Shown: piece after piece, positions 9,598-18,215 of the stretch
Position numbering within the stretch: position 1 is the first letter of the stretch
How the letters are laid out: each line of letters opens with the position of its first letter
Assembly: GCA_028228615.1 (NCBI GenBank)
Contig: JAOJBS010000001.1
Span: 62,001-126,000 of the forward strand
Source: UBA4421 sp028228615
GTDB lineage: Bacteria; Pseudomonadota; Gammaproteobacteria; Pseudomonadales; Azotimanducaceae
Length of the DNA stretch: 64,000 nucleotides
Direction of reading: 5' to 3'
Translations under genes and position numbers: made by a program
Notes under the pieces: model-generated
The model's database searches: none
The model's input: the letters and a program-made list of their open reading frames with translations, nothing else
What the model was told of the DNA's origin: nothing

Positions 9598-11869
9598 GCC
9601 TAATACTCCTGACAAACCGTTATCATCAAAGCTTTCTCGTCGCGGATTTATGATTGGTGCAACCAGTGTGGGTGTCACTCTGGCTTTTGTGCCAGCGGCT
9701 CTATTGGCCAGCGATCCCGCCCACGCTTTATCTGCGAATAAATTTGAACCCACCATTTGGTATTCAATTGCGCCTTCAGGACAAATCACTGTGAATGTCA
9801 CCAAGGCGGAAATGGGCCAACATATTGGCACCGCCTTTGCGCGCATTGTTGCCGAAGAGTTAGAGGCTGATTGGGCAGATGTGCAGGTCAATCATGTGGA
9901 TACTGAGGCCAAGTATGGGGTTTATGTCACCGGCGGTAGTTGGTCTGTTTGGCAAAATTTCGACCTTATGAGTCGGGCTGGCGCTGCCGGTCGTAGTGCG
10001 CTCATTGAAGAAGGCGCGCGCTTGTTGGGTGTTGTAGCAGCTGATTGTAGCGCCGCTAACAGCCAGATTATTTGCCGCGGCAAAAGCATTAGCTACGGGG
10101 ACATTGTGAGTAAGGGCAATCTCAGTCGCACTTATACAGATGCCCAATTAGCGAATTTGTCGATCAAGGCGGCCAAAGATCGTAAATTGATTGGCAGTGA
10201 AACTCAGGCCTTGGATATTCCAAATAAGACAAATGGCGCGGCCATCTACGGTATTGATGCCACCTATGAGGGCATGGTTTATGCCAAGCCAATTGTGCCG
10301 CCTACTCGTTACGGCTCCTCTGTTAAATCTGTCGATGACAGCCAAGCGAAGAACGTTAAGGGTTATCAGCAAACATTAGTCTTAGATGATCCGTCTGACA
10401 CTGTGCCTGGTTGGGCGCTAGTGATTGCAGATTCCTTTCATGCGGCCCAGCGTGCCGAGCGTTTGATTACGGTTGATTGGAATGCGGGCCCAACGGCTAA
10501 CGTGTCTGAGCAAGATATTCTCAATCGCGGCGCTGAGCTGATCGGCAGCGATGAAGGTTCGTTAGTCGTTGAGGACGGTGAAGTAGACGCAACATTTGCC
10601 GCCGCAGACTCTGTCTTAAGCCAATCCTATACCACCAGTACGGTTTTACACTTTCAGTTAGAGCCGGTGAACGCCATCGGTTTGCAGAAAGATGGCCGCT
10701 GGGAATTGCATACGGGTAACCAGTGGCAGTCACTGATCTTACCCACGCTCGCCGAGGCATTGGAAGTGCCAGTAGAAAAAGTGGTTATGCGCACCTATGT
10801 ATTGGGCGGCGGTTTTGGTCGGCGCTTGAATGGTGATTATGGTGTTCCGGCTCTGCTGGCCGCAAAAGCCTTGGGTAAGCCAGTAAAAGTTGTGTTTTCC
10901 AGGGAGGATGATTCGCGCTTTGACTCACCTCGGTCTGCCTCAGTGCAGAAAGTCAGTATGGCTTTTGACAGCGCGGAGAAGATTATTGGTATGCAGCATC
11001 ACGCCACAGCTGGTTGGCCTACGTCAGCCATGGTGCCGGGCTTTTTGGGTACTGGTACTAACGGCGAAAAGTTTGATCCGTTCTCTATTAATGGCGCGCA
11101 ACATTGGTACGACGTGGGTGCCCACCGTGTGCGTGCGATTAAGAATGATTTAGCTAATAAAACATTTAGGCCGGGTTGGCTGCGTTCTGTGGGTCCTGGT
11201 TGGACCAACTGGGCGCTTGAGAGTTTTGTTGATGAAGTGGCCCACAGTAAAGGCATTGATCCAGTTGCTCTGCGCAAACAGCTGCTTACCGGTCGTGGTA
11301 AGAATGCCGGGCATGCTCCGAATTCTGTGGGCGGTGCCTCGCGCATGGCTAACGTCTTGCAGCGCGCAGCTGATAAAGCCGGTTGGGGTAAAGATTTACC
11401 TATCGGTGTGGGTATGGGCATTGCGACAACCTTTGGGCAAGAGCGTGATATGCCAACGTGGTCTGCATGTGTTGCGCAAGTTGCCGTGGACAAAGCCACG
11501 GGCAAAGTGACTTTGCAGAAGCTCACTGTTGTTATTGATGCAGGCACAATTGTTCATCCAGACGGCGCGCTGGCGCAAACCGAAGGGGCCGCATTGTGGG
11601 GCGCAAGTATGGCACTGCATGAAGGGACGGAGTTTGTTAACGGCCAAGTTAAGGATGTGAACTTAAACAGCTATCGACCCATGCGCATGTCAGATGTGCC
11701 TGAGCTTGATATTGAATTTGTTGACAGCGAGTTGCAGTCAGTGGGTTTGGGTGAGCCAGCGACAACCGTGGTTGGACCTGCTATCGGCAACGCTATCTTT
11801 GCAGCCTCTGGGGCTAGAGTAAGGCATCTGCCAATTACTGCTGAGGCAGTGAAAAGGGCACTGGCCTAG
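9590..11869 (+). CDS. Molybdopterin-binding subunit of aldehyde/isoquinoline oxidoreductase, Tat-exported
   Basis: Large catalytic subunit, 759 residues from the ATG at 9590, chosen because GGGGAGA lies just upstream and because it leaves the twin-arginine signal near the N-terminus. SRRGF is at residues 16-20, followed by a hydrophobic stretch ending around ALLAS, so the heterodimer is probably carried to the periplasm by Tat, with the small subunit hitchhiking. Molybdopterin cytosine dinucleotide contacts appear in GGGFGRRLNGDY and the catalytic glutamate in GLGEPATTVVG near the C-terminus. It resembles IorB and membrane aldehyde dehydrogenase large subunits; the substrate cannot be read from sequence. 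It is translationally coupled to the 2Fe-2S subunit. Confidence 0.92.
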   Translation: MRKPNTPDKPLSSKLSRRGFMIGATSVGVTLAFVPAALLASDPAHALSANKFEPTIWYSIAPSGQITVNVTKAEMGQHIGTAFARIVAEELEADWADVQVNHVDTEAKYGVYVTGGSWSVWQNFDLMSRAGAAGRSALIEEGARLLGVVAADCSAANSQIICRGKSISYGDIVSKGNLSRTYTDAQLANLSIKAAKDRKLIGSETQALDIPNKTNGAAIYGIDATYEGMVYAKPIVPPTRYGSSVKSVDDSQAKNVKGYQQTLVLDDPSDTVPGWALVIADSFHAAQRAERLITVDWNAGPTANVSEQDILNRGAELIGSDEGSLVVEDGEVDATFAAADSVLSQSYTTSTVLHFQLEPVNAIGLQKDGRWELHTGNQWQSLILPTLAEALEVPVEKVVMRTYVLGGGFGRRLNGDYGVPALLAAKALGKPVKVVFSREDDSRFDSPRSASVQKVSMAFDSAEKIIGMQHHATAGWPTSAMVPGFLGTGTNGEKFDPFSINGAQHWYDVGAHRVRAIKNDLANKTFRPGWLRSVGPGWTNWALESFVDEVAHSKGIDPVALRKQLLTGRGKNAGHAPNSVGGASRMANVLQRAADKAGWGKDLPIGVGMGIATTFGQERDMPTWSACVAQVAVDKATGKVTLQKLTVVIDAGTIVHPDGALAQTEGAALWGASMALHEGTEFVNGQVKDVNLNSYRPMRMSDVPELDIEFVDSELQSVGLGEPATTVVGPAIGNAIFAASGARVRHLPITAEAVKRALA

Positions 11870-11911
11870 TTGTTCGAAGATGCCTAGAGCGCTGTGGGGA
11901 ATGGGAGATAA

Positions 11912-12339
11912 TTGTTATTAATGAGACACTCGGCCTGCCATAGCGCGTTCCACAGGATAAACACAAGTTATCAACAGGCTATATACAGCGACGAGGGAAA
12001 TAAATTTGCACTTATAGACCATGGTGAAGCTTTTACTGCGCATATGTCCGACCGTAGTGAGCGTAGGGATTTACTGGCGGGTCATCTGCTTGCTTTAAGT
12101 GAAAGGGTCAGCAGACAAGATCTTGCAAGGTCTGTTTTGAATGAGTGTAGTCATTTTCGCAAGACGATATGAATGGCATTTTGGTCGCGAGCTTGGCTGA
12201 GTCTTGGAACGGGAATCCGGAGTTTGTGGAGTGTTGCCGACTACTCACAGACAGATTGAATTATTTGCCGAAACTTATTGAAGCTCTGTTCGACAGCGGG
12301 CAAGGCCAGCTTTTATTGGATACAGATGATGTCGTTTGA
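11912..12339 (+). pseudogene. Remnant of a HipA-like kinase, C-terminal part, frame-broken
   Basis: Two consecutive short frames appear to be one damaged gene. Frame one (TTG at 11912 or ATG at 11921, to 12172) contains NKFALIDHGEAF followed by SERRDLLAGHLL, which resembles the end of the HipA-like kinase domain where the metal-binding Asp sits. Frame two starts at an ATG inside the ATGA overlap at 12169 and reads a 56-residue helical tail (SWNGNPEFVECCRLL, LNYLPKLIEAL) like the C-terminus of the same family. The kinase core (ATP loop, catalytic HRD-like region) is absent: only about 40 bases separate this from the preceding gene. Seen: the frames and motifs. Inferred: the family, from memory, with modest confidence. 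Alternatively these are two unrelated coupled small genes. Confidence 0.4.
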
Positions 12340-13173
12340 AAGTTATTTGCCTAGTAGTGTTCAAGATTTTAGATGGGTTCCTATCTATTTCGAACGTATT
12401 CCTATGTCTGGCGAAAGAATCGCTATAGCCCTAATTGCCACTCGAGTGACGGAGAATTCAAGTGTGTGTCCTTGATAAATCCGAAGCAGCTTGGGACTCT
12501 GTTTAAAGCTGCGAATAATTATGTGAAAAATGTTCTCTCTCTAGTGATTGAAAGTTGCGCTTCGCACTGTGCAAATAGCAACACATTAGAAGACTGGCAG
12601 GTACCCATCAGTGGTGTTTATCTTGGGGTGGTAAACGAAGCAAAATCTGCATCTTTAGATGACCTAGTGATGCATGCATCGCCGATGGCATCGTTTCTTG
12701 ATCACCCGCCTGTTGAGCATGATACCCATATCAAACCTAGGGAAGTTAACTGGGCCAAATCTGTGGCTGATATTGTGCTTTTAAGCAACGCTCGATATAA
12801 ACAAAATCTGAATGAGTCCCTATTCTTGGGTAACCATGAAATGCCAGCGATTTTTACTTTCTATAGCCCTGACCTTGCGGCAAGTTTGGTGCCAATAACG
12901 CATAACAAGTTAAAGCAAAAAGTCGAGGAGGCTAGAGCCAAGTTATGGTCATTAGACATGTTGTCAGATGCACCTAATTTGCTGTTCAAACCATTGCGTC
13001 GAGAGTTGTTGGCGGCTTGTGAGCCAAACGACCAAGATTCGAAGAAAAATTTAATATTTGACGCAGTTGAAGAGTTAAGAGGTGAGGCATCTAGGAGGGG
13101 AGTTGAGCCAGCAGATGTTTCCTCCCCAGCTGATGCCGCTGGATATATATTGTCAGCGGTTACGGCGGCTTAA
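12326..13173 (+). pseudogene. Unknown protein of about 281 residues, interrupted by one frameshift near 12440
   Basis: The frame from ATG 12326/12329 reads MSFESYLPSSVQDFRW, then VPIYFERIPMSGERIAIAL, and stops at 12475. The frame one base earlier reads SDGEFKCVSLINPKQLG and continues open to 13173. The first looks like a proper N-terminus and the second like its continuation, so one missing base (or two extra) around 12436-12446 splits a single gene. No slippery heptamer is present, which argues against programmed shifting. The C-terminal part taken alone would begin at ATG 12373 (266 residues) with an N-terminus unlike a protein. The start overlaps the end of the HipA-like remnant, so both formed one transcript. 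I do not recognise the family; GERIAIALIA recalls the N-terminus of HipA-associated small proteins such as DUF3037, but only weakly. Confidence 0.5.
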
Positions 13174-13190
13174 TACAGTTGCATTCAACG

Positions 13191-13931
13191 TTACCGACCT
13201 TTGAACTCAGGCGTGCGCTTTTCTCCAAAGGCCTTGCGCCCTTCCGCGCCATCCTCACTGGTGCGAATGGTTAGCAACGTGTCTCTGGCAATGGCGCTTA
13301 TTTCGGCTGGGCTTTGATTCATCGTGGCTAAGCTGAATTCCTTTAAAGTCTCTACAACTAATGGCGCGGAGTTGGCTAATATGGCGGCCCATTTTTGCGC
13401 CGCCTCAAGTTCTTCGCCTTTGGCAACTACCCTGTTCACCATGCCTGCGCTTAATGCTTTTTGCGCGTCAAAATCCTCGCCTAGCAACATGAATTCCATT
13501 GCCACTTTATGCGGTATGCGTGCAACGGCGCTGCTGATTAGCCCGCCAGTAAAGCCAAGTTGTGCTTCAGGGTATTTGAATACAGTATTTTCTGACGCCA
13601 CTACTAAGTCACACATTTGCACAATGACGTAAGCGCCGCCAATGCACCAGCCATGTACTGCCGCGATGATGGGCTTGCGCGTGCCAACACCAATGCTAGG
13701 CACACCTTGCCACATTTCTTTGGGTGCATCTTTTACATCAGCACCTACTGAAAAAGCGCGATCTCCGGCGGCGTGAAGGATGGCTACTCTGTTTTCGCTT
13801 TCATCAAATCTGCGCCAAGCTTCTTGCAAGCCGAGAATAACGGTTTCATTTAACGCGTTCATTCGGTCGGGGCGATTGATGGTTATGGTGGCAACGTTTG
13901 CTGCGGACGTGTAGGTAACAAATTCGTTCAT
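13191..13931 (-). CDS. Enoyl-CoA hydratase/isomerase family protein
   Basis: A crotonase-fold protein of 246 residues from the ATG at 13931. That start overlaps the upstream gene's stop in an ATGA arrangement, so I prefer it over a start six codons earlier. The oxyanion-hole segment is HGWCIGGAYV, and the catalytic region contains YPEAQLGFTGG. Expected chemistry is hydration or isomerisation of an acyl-CoA double bond; the specificity is unknown. It is the second gene of a two-gene operon of related enzymes sharing about the same length, probably an old duplication. It is cytoplasmic and shows no damage. Confidence 0.9.
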   Translation of the reverse strand: MNEFVTYTSAANVATITINRPDRMNALNETVILGLQEAWRRFDESENRVAILHAAGDRAFSVGADVKDAPKEMWQGVPSIGVGTRKPIIAAVHGWCIGGAYVIVQMCDLVVASENTVFKYPEAQLGFTGGLISSAVARIPHKVAMEFMLLGEDFDAQKALSAGMVNRVVAKGEELEAAQKWAAILANSAPLVVETLKEFSLATMNQSPAEISAIARDTLLTIRTSEDGAEGRKAFGEKRTPEFKGR

Positions 13932-14785
13932 GGTTGCTCCTCTAGCCAAGCGTTAAATTGTGGATCGCGTTTTTCAATGAAAGCTTTTACGCCTTCTTGG
14001 GCATCTGGGTGATGGTCAGCGATTGCAGTCTTAGATGCAATTTCATCTAACGCATGCGTCCAATCTTGTTCCGCTGCATTGTAGAGCGAGCGCTTTAACA
14101 GGCGCATAGCCACTTGTGGACCCTGTGCAAATTCTTCAGCCATTGCCATGGCGGCTGTGGGTAGCTCGTCATCTGTAACCACTTCGTGTACTAGATCTAG
14201 TGCTAAGGCCTCGCCTGCGGTAACAATTTTCTTACGCATTAAAAAATCCAGTGCTTTGGGTAAGCCTAGTGTGCGGACTAAAAGGTACTGACCACCTTCG
14301 TCTGGCAGCAGGCCAAAGCGCAGTGTTGCGCTGCCCATGCGGGCGGATTTTGCCGCAATACGAAAATCGCAGGACAAAGCGAGAGAAAAGCCGGTTTGAA
14401 TGGCTACGCCGTTAATTGCGCAAATGGTCAGTTTGTCTAAGTTACGAAGGGTGGTGTTGAGTTGTTGGGAGATGCTGCGCAGACCGTTGTAGGTGCCCAG
14501 TTCGTTATCATGTCCGCCGGGGATAGGGTCAACTAATGAGTTGCCGGCTATGTCGCCGCCTTTATAACCCTTCAGGTCATCGCCCGCGCAGAAGGCTTTG
14601 CCTTGGCCAGTGAAAACCAGTACTCGCACCGCGTTGTCCATTTGTGCTTGGGTAATGGCCTCAATCAGATCGCGCTTAATTGCGGTGGTCATGCCGTTCA
14701 TGCGCTCTGGCGTATTGAGTTCAAACCAGGCAATGCCGTTTTTCCGAAGGCTGACCTCAAAGCCAGTAAAATTTCCTGTTTTCAT
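13928..14785 (-). CDS. Enoyl-CoA hydratase/isomerase family protein
   Basis: A second crotonase-fold enzyme, 285 residues, first in the operon. The N-terminus MKTGNFTGFEVSLRKNG leads into the first strands. The CoA-binding and oxyanion segments are GKAFCAGDDLKG and INGVAIQTGFSLALS, and an acidic pair sits in LLPDEGGQYLL where crotonases place a catalytic acid. The GDDLKG insert and the PIPGGHDNE stretch suggest a branch different from the downstream copy. It probably acts in beta-oxidation or breakdown of a branched or aromatic acyl-CoA. The ATG follows a purine-rich stretch (AGAGGGAAAAAG on the reverse strand), an adequate ribosome site. Confidence 0.9.
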   Translation of the reverse strand: MKTGNFTGFEVSLRKNGIAWFELNTPERMNGMTTAIKRDLIEAITQAQMDNAVRVLVFTGQGKAFCAGDDLKGYKGGDIAGNSLVDPIPGGHDNELGTYNGLRSISQQLNTTLRNLDKLTICAINGVAIQTGFSLALSCDFRIAAKSARMGSATLRFGLLPDEGGQYLLVRTLGLPKALDFLMRKKIVTAGEALALDLVHEVVTDDELPTAAMAMAEEFAQGPQVAMRLLKRSLYNAAEQDWTHALDEIASKTAIADHHPDAQEGVKAFIEKRDPQFNAWLEEQP

Positions 14786-14849
14786 CTTTTTCCCTCTTTT
14801 CTCTCTTTTACCTAGGTCTCGCTAATAGCTGTACGGACTACGGGTAGAA

Positions 14850-15548
14850 CTAGTGGCCCATAAGTGATGTCCATGTGTCCATATCGTTGATGCGTAAATA
14901 GGTATTAGATTTTTTTGTTTCGCCCATTGTGGCATTGGGTATGTGGCCGTAGTTGTGACCAGGCAATAACAACGTATCGTCTGGCAGGCAGCAGAGCTTT
15001 TGCATGCTGTGGTACATGTCTTCGGAATTTGCGCCTGGCAAGTCAACGCGACCGCAGCCGTTAATGAATAAGGTGTCGCCGCTGATCAGCGTGTTTTTTA
15101 CTTTAAAACACTGGCTGCCGGGTGTGTGTCCGGGCGTGTGCAAAAATTCTATTTCTATGTCGCCTACTTTTAGTCGGTCACCAGATTCTACTTTCTCAAT
15201 ATCTGAGTCCGAAATTTCGGTGACCTTCTTAATGCCTTGGGCCTCCAGCTTATGGGCATAAAGTTTTACGGGGTTTACTTCAAGCAGTTTGGCGATGCCC
15301 TCTACATTGTTGCCGCTGAAAGAGCCGCCAATGTGATCAGGGTGGTAGTGGGTAGCAAGTGCCGCGGTGAGTTTGTAACCCTTTTCATTAATGTGGTTGA
15401 CCATGCTGTCTATGTCCCACGCTGGGTCAACAATGACAACTTCTCTAGTTGATCGGCAACCGATGAGGTAGGTGAAGTTTTGCATAGGCCCAATTTCGAT
15501 TTGCTCAATAATCAGGTCTGAAGGTTCGGTCCAAGCGGGTTCAGCCAT
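14850..15548 (-). CDS. MBL-fold hydrolase, glyoxalase II-like
   Basis: A metallo-beta-lactamase-fold hydrolase, 232 residues, similar to hydroxyacylglutathione hydrolases. The metal motif THYHPDHIGG, the ligand-bearing HTPGHTPGSQC, GDTLFINGCGR and LLPGHNYG together give the complete two-metal site. It probably hydrolyses a thioester such as S-lactoylglutathione, or acts on persulfides as ETHE1 relatives do; sequence alone does not decide. No signal peptide is visible. It is 64 bases downstream of the enoyl-CoA hydratase operon start on the same strand, so it could lead that transcript. It is divergent from the alkylation-repair genes, which start 193 bases away. Confidence 0.88.
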   Translation of the reverse strand: MAEPAWTEPSDLIIEQIEIGPMQNFTYLIGCRSTREVVIVDPAWDIDSMVNHINEKGYKLTAALATHYHPDHIGGSFSGNNVEGIAKLLEVNPVKLYAHKLEAQGIKKVTEISDSDIEKVESGDRLKVGDIEIEFLHTPGHTPGSQCFKVKNTLISGDTLFINGCGRVDLPGANSEDMYHSMQKLCCLPDDTLLLPGHNYGHIPNATMGETKKSNTYLRINDMDTWTSLMGH

Positions 15549-15741
15549 TGCATTCTCATTCTTGTAAAAACTCTACATTAGCGGAAACATTGATCATCCG
15601 CACATTTGATATTTTGTCCAACTTGATGTTGCGCGCTGCGCTTTCTGGCGGAAAAACAGCGGCAAAAACAATCACAAAGGGATTTCTCTTAATGTCTGAA
15701 TATGAGCAGTTTCTAACGCTACCTTTGACTATAGTGACCCT

Positions 15742-17403
15742 ATGAAACGGAAAATAGCTGCGGGCGAAAATCTTAACATTGGCTCTGCTGCGCCCACTTT
15801 GGCGGCACGCCAGCAAGCTCGGCTGAGTCGAGATCAGCGCTTCGATGGGCGCTTTGTTATCGCCGTGGTGACCACCGGCGTTTACTGCCGGCCCAGTTGT
15901 CCCGCACGTATTCCCAAAGAAGAAAATGTTCGCTACTTCGTTTGTGGCGCTGGTGCGCAGGAGGCGGGTTATCGCGCGTGTTTGCGCTGTGTGCCAGATC
16001 AAACCTTGCCGGTGCCTGATTGGGCCATTGGCAATCGGCATGTGGCTAAGGGTTTGGCCATGATTGAAGCGGGCTTTTTAAACGATCACAGCGTTGTTGA
16101 TCTGGCGAAAGCCCTGCAACTCAGCCCGCGGCATTTGGACCGTCTATTTGCCGACACGCTGGGTGCAAGTCCCCTAGCCATTGCCCGCATTAAGCGCGGC
16201 CAAACTGCCAAAGTATTGTTGCAGCAAAGCACACTAAAATTGTCAGATTTGGCTGAGCATGCAGGCTACGGCAGTGTCAGTCAGTTTAATAAGGAGCTGC
16301 GGTTGATGTTTAATAGCTCACCCAGCGCTATGCGTAGGGCTAAGTTCTCCTCAAATAAAAGCTTGCTGAAAGTCCAAAAAGACCAAGCAGTCAAAGGCAA
16401 TAAAGATAAAGACAATAAAGACCAAGAAGCCGCGGAGCATGTCCTTACCCTGCGTGTGGTTTTGCCGGTGCGCATGCCCTATGACTTTGACTGGGTATTT
16501 AATTACCTAAAAGGCCGGGCTTTGACGGGTATTGAGGAAGTGCTTGATGGCCCGCATGGGCAGATTTTTCGGCGGCGTTTGAGCAAGGCGGGAGCGCCTG
16601 AGTCTTGGTTGAGGGTAGAGCGCAGTGGCGACGAGTTGATCGCCTATTTACCTTTGGGTGGCGAGCCGATTTATCAGTTGCTGCGGCGGCTCGGGCGTGT
16701 ATTTGATTTGCACACCGACGGCGCAACCCTGCACAAACATTTGTCCGCAGACCGCTTTTTGGCTCCTTGGGCAAAGGCTGCGCCTGGCTTGCGGGTGCCC
16801 GGTGCTTGGGATGGGTTCGAGACTTGTGTGCGGGCTATTCTCGGTCAGCAGGTCAGCGTTGCGCGGGGTACAGAATTGGCTAATGACATGATTGCCCGTT
16901 ACGGCGGAGGGGATTTTCCCAGCCCTGAGCAGTTAGTTGATAAGCAGATAGCTGAGCTGGGTATGCCCGGTAATCGGGGCCGGGCCATCAGCACTGTGGC
17001 GCAGCAAGTCATTGATCAAGGCGTGACTTTTGACGAAGGATTGAAGGCCGAGGCTTTTGTTGAGGCGTTGACGCAAATCAAGGGTATTGGTCCTTGGACC
17101 GTTAACTATATTCGCCTGCGGGTGCTGAAAGACCCCGACGCCTTTCCGCATAATGATTGGGTGGTGCTCAAGCAGCTAGACACCACGCCGGCCAAGGCCA
17201 AGTTACTGGCCGAACCTTGGCAGCCTTGGCGAGCCTACGGGCTAATGTATTTGTGGTATGCGGCGTCCGTTGGACGGGCTAAGGCGGCATCCGAAAAGAA
17301 AGCTAGGGCAAAACAAACAGAGGTTAAGCAAAGTAGGTCGAAACAAAGTAGGTCGCAAAAAATTAAGTCCAAACAAATTAAGACTAAACAAAGCAGGGCT
17401 TAA
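15742..17403 (+). CDS. Ada-type regulator fused to AlkA DNA-3-methyladenine glycosylase
   Basis: A 553-residue fusion for alkylation damage. Domain one is the Ada zinc domain with all four metal cysteines (Cys49, Cys53 in YCRPSC; Cys80, Cys83 in CLRC), one of which takes methyl groups from phosphotriesters in Ada. Domain two is an AraC-type helix-turn-helix (about 105-190). Domain three is AlkA, with its N-terminal sheet (about 230-330) and a helix-hairpin-helix glycosylase core containing ILGQQVSVARG, IKGIGPWTVNYIRLR and the catalytic Asp in FPHNDWVV. The C-terminal 35 residues are a K/Q/S-rich tail of degenerate repeats, unusual for the family. It lacks the methyltransferase domain of Ada, which is supplied by the next gene. 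Methylated protein probably activates its own promoter. Confidence 0.93.
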   Translation: MKRKIAAGENLNIGSAAPTLAARQQARLSRDQRFDGRFVIAVVTTGVYCRPSCPARIPKEENVRYFVCGAGAQEAGYRACLRCVPDQTLPVPDWAIGNRHVAKGLAMIEAGFLNDHSVVDLAKALQLSPRHLDRLFADTLGASPLAIARIKRGQTAKVLLQQSTLKLSDLAEHAGYGSVSQFNKELRLMFNSSPSAMRRAKFSSNKSLLKVQKDQAVKGNKDKDNKDQEAAEHVLTLRVVLPVRMPYDFDWVFNYLKGRALTGIEEVLDGPHGQIFRRRLSKAGAPESWLRVERSGDELIAYLPLGGEPIYQLLRRLGRVFDLHTDGATLHKHLSADRFLAPWAKAAPGLRVPGAWDGFETCVRAILGQQVSVARGTELANDMIARYGGGDFPSPEQLVDKQIAELGMPGNRGRAISTVAQQVIDQGVTFDEGLKAEAFVEALTQIKGIGPWTVNYIRLRVLKDPDAFPHNDWVVLKQLDTTPAKAKLLAEPWQPWRAYGLMYLWYAASVGRAKAASEKKARAKQTEVKQSRSKQSRSQKIKSKQIKTKQSRA

Positions 17404-17489
17404 CAAAGTATGCCCGCACAGAGTAACGCCGGGTAAATTAGGTAAGCAGCTCAAAGTAATTGGTTTCGTATCCAAATGGAGGGGGTGAA

Positions 17490-17981
17490 ATGATTTATTA
17501 CGCACAGGTGCCAAGTCCTGTTGGCCAATTGACGCTCTGTGGCGATGGCCAAGCGTTAACCGGGTTGTATTTCTCGTCCGGCAGTAAGGCTAGAGGCGCG
17601 GATCCCTCTTGGGTTAAAAAGCCCGAGTACTTTGCCGAAGCGAGCAAGCAGTTGGAAGAATACTTTGCCGGCATGCGGCGCGACTTTGACTTGGTGCTCA
17701 AGCCTCAGTCCACACCGTTTCAGGGCCAGGTGTTGGAAGCTTTGCAGACTATTCCCTACGGTGAGGTGTGTAGTTACAAAGACATTGCCGTGCAAATTGG
17801 CAACCCTAAGGCAGTGCGGGCGGTAGGTACCGCCAATGGCAGCAATCCCATAGCCATTATTATTCCCTGTCATCGGGTTATTGGCAGCAATGGTGCGTTA
17901 ACCGGATTTGGCGGCGGGCTGGACGCGAAACGGCATTTGCTGGCGTTAGAAAAGGATCAAACTGGGCTATTTGCTACTTAA
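17490..17981 (+). CDS. ogt: Methylated-DNA--protein-cysteine S-methyltransferase
   Basis: Removes alkyl groups from O6 of guanine by suicidal transfer to its own cysteine. From the ATG at 17490, which follows GGAGGGGG, the protein has 163 residues, typical of Ogt. The acceptor is Cys127 in PCHRVIGSNG, and the helix-turn-helix for minor-groove binding is in GEVCSYKDIAVQIG. It lies 86 bases after the Ada-AlkA gene on the same strand. Together they cover phosphotriester sensing, base excision and direct reversal, so they are very probably co-induced by alkylation. Confidence 0.96.
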   Translation: MIYYAQVPSPVGQLTLCGDGQALTGLYFSSGSKARGADPSWVKKPEYFAEASKQLEEYFAGMRRDFDLVLKPQSTPFQGQVLEALQTIPYGEVCSYKDIAVQIGNPKAVRAVGTANGSNPIAIIIPCHRVIGSNGALTGFGGGLDAKRHLLALEKDQTGLFAT

Positions 17982-18047
17982 ATTGCGCAGGTAATAGGGT
18001 GAGTAATAGGGCCCGCAATAGGCCTCTGCCCTGCAAGGACTTGATTA

Positions 18048-18156
18048 AGTAACTAAATGGTTACTATTGTGGGCCGGTTTACCAATCTATATCACTTTTT
18101 CACGTTTCTACACGAAGGATGTTATTTAAATCTTAAACTGGTATTACTGTAAGTAA
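18048..18156 (+). promoter_or_regulatory. Two AGTAA dyads upstream of the TetR gene, candidate operators
   Basis: Site one (18048-18065) is AGTAAC-TAAATG-GTTACT, a perfect six-base inverted repeat. Site two (18144-18156) is TTACT-GTA-AGTAA, a perfect five-base inverted repeat with the same half-site core. Both lie within 170 bases of the TetR start. The shared half-site and placement fit autoregulation by the TetR protein. This is inference from symmetry only; no known consensus was matched. Confidence 0.4.
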
Positions 18157-18215
18157 CTAAACAGATGCTTAGGTGTCTGAGTAGAAGCTTTAAGTAAAAA
18201 CTTGAATTAGAAACT

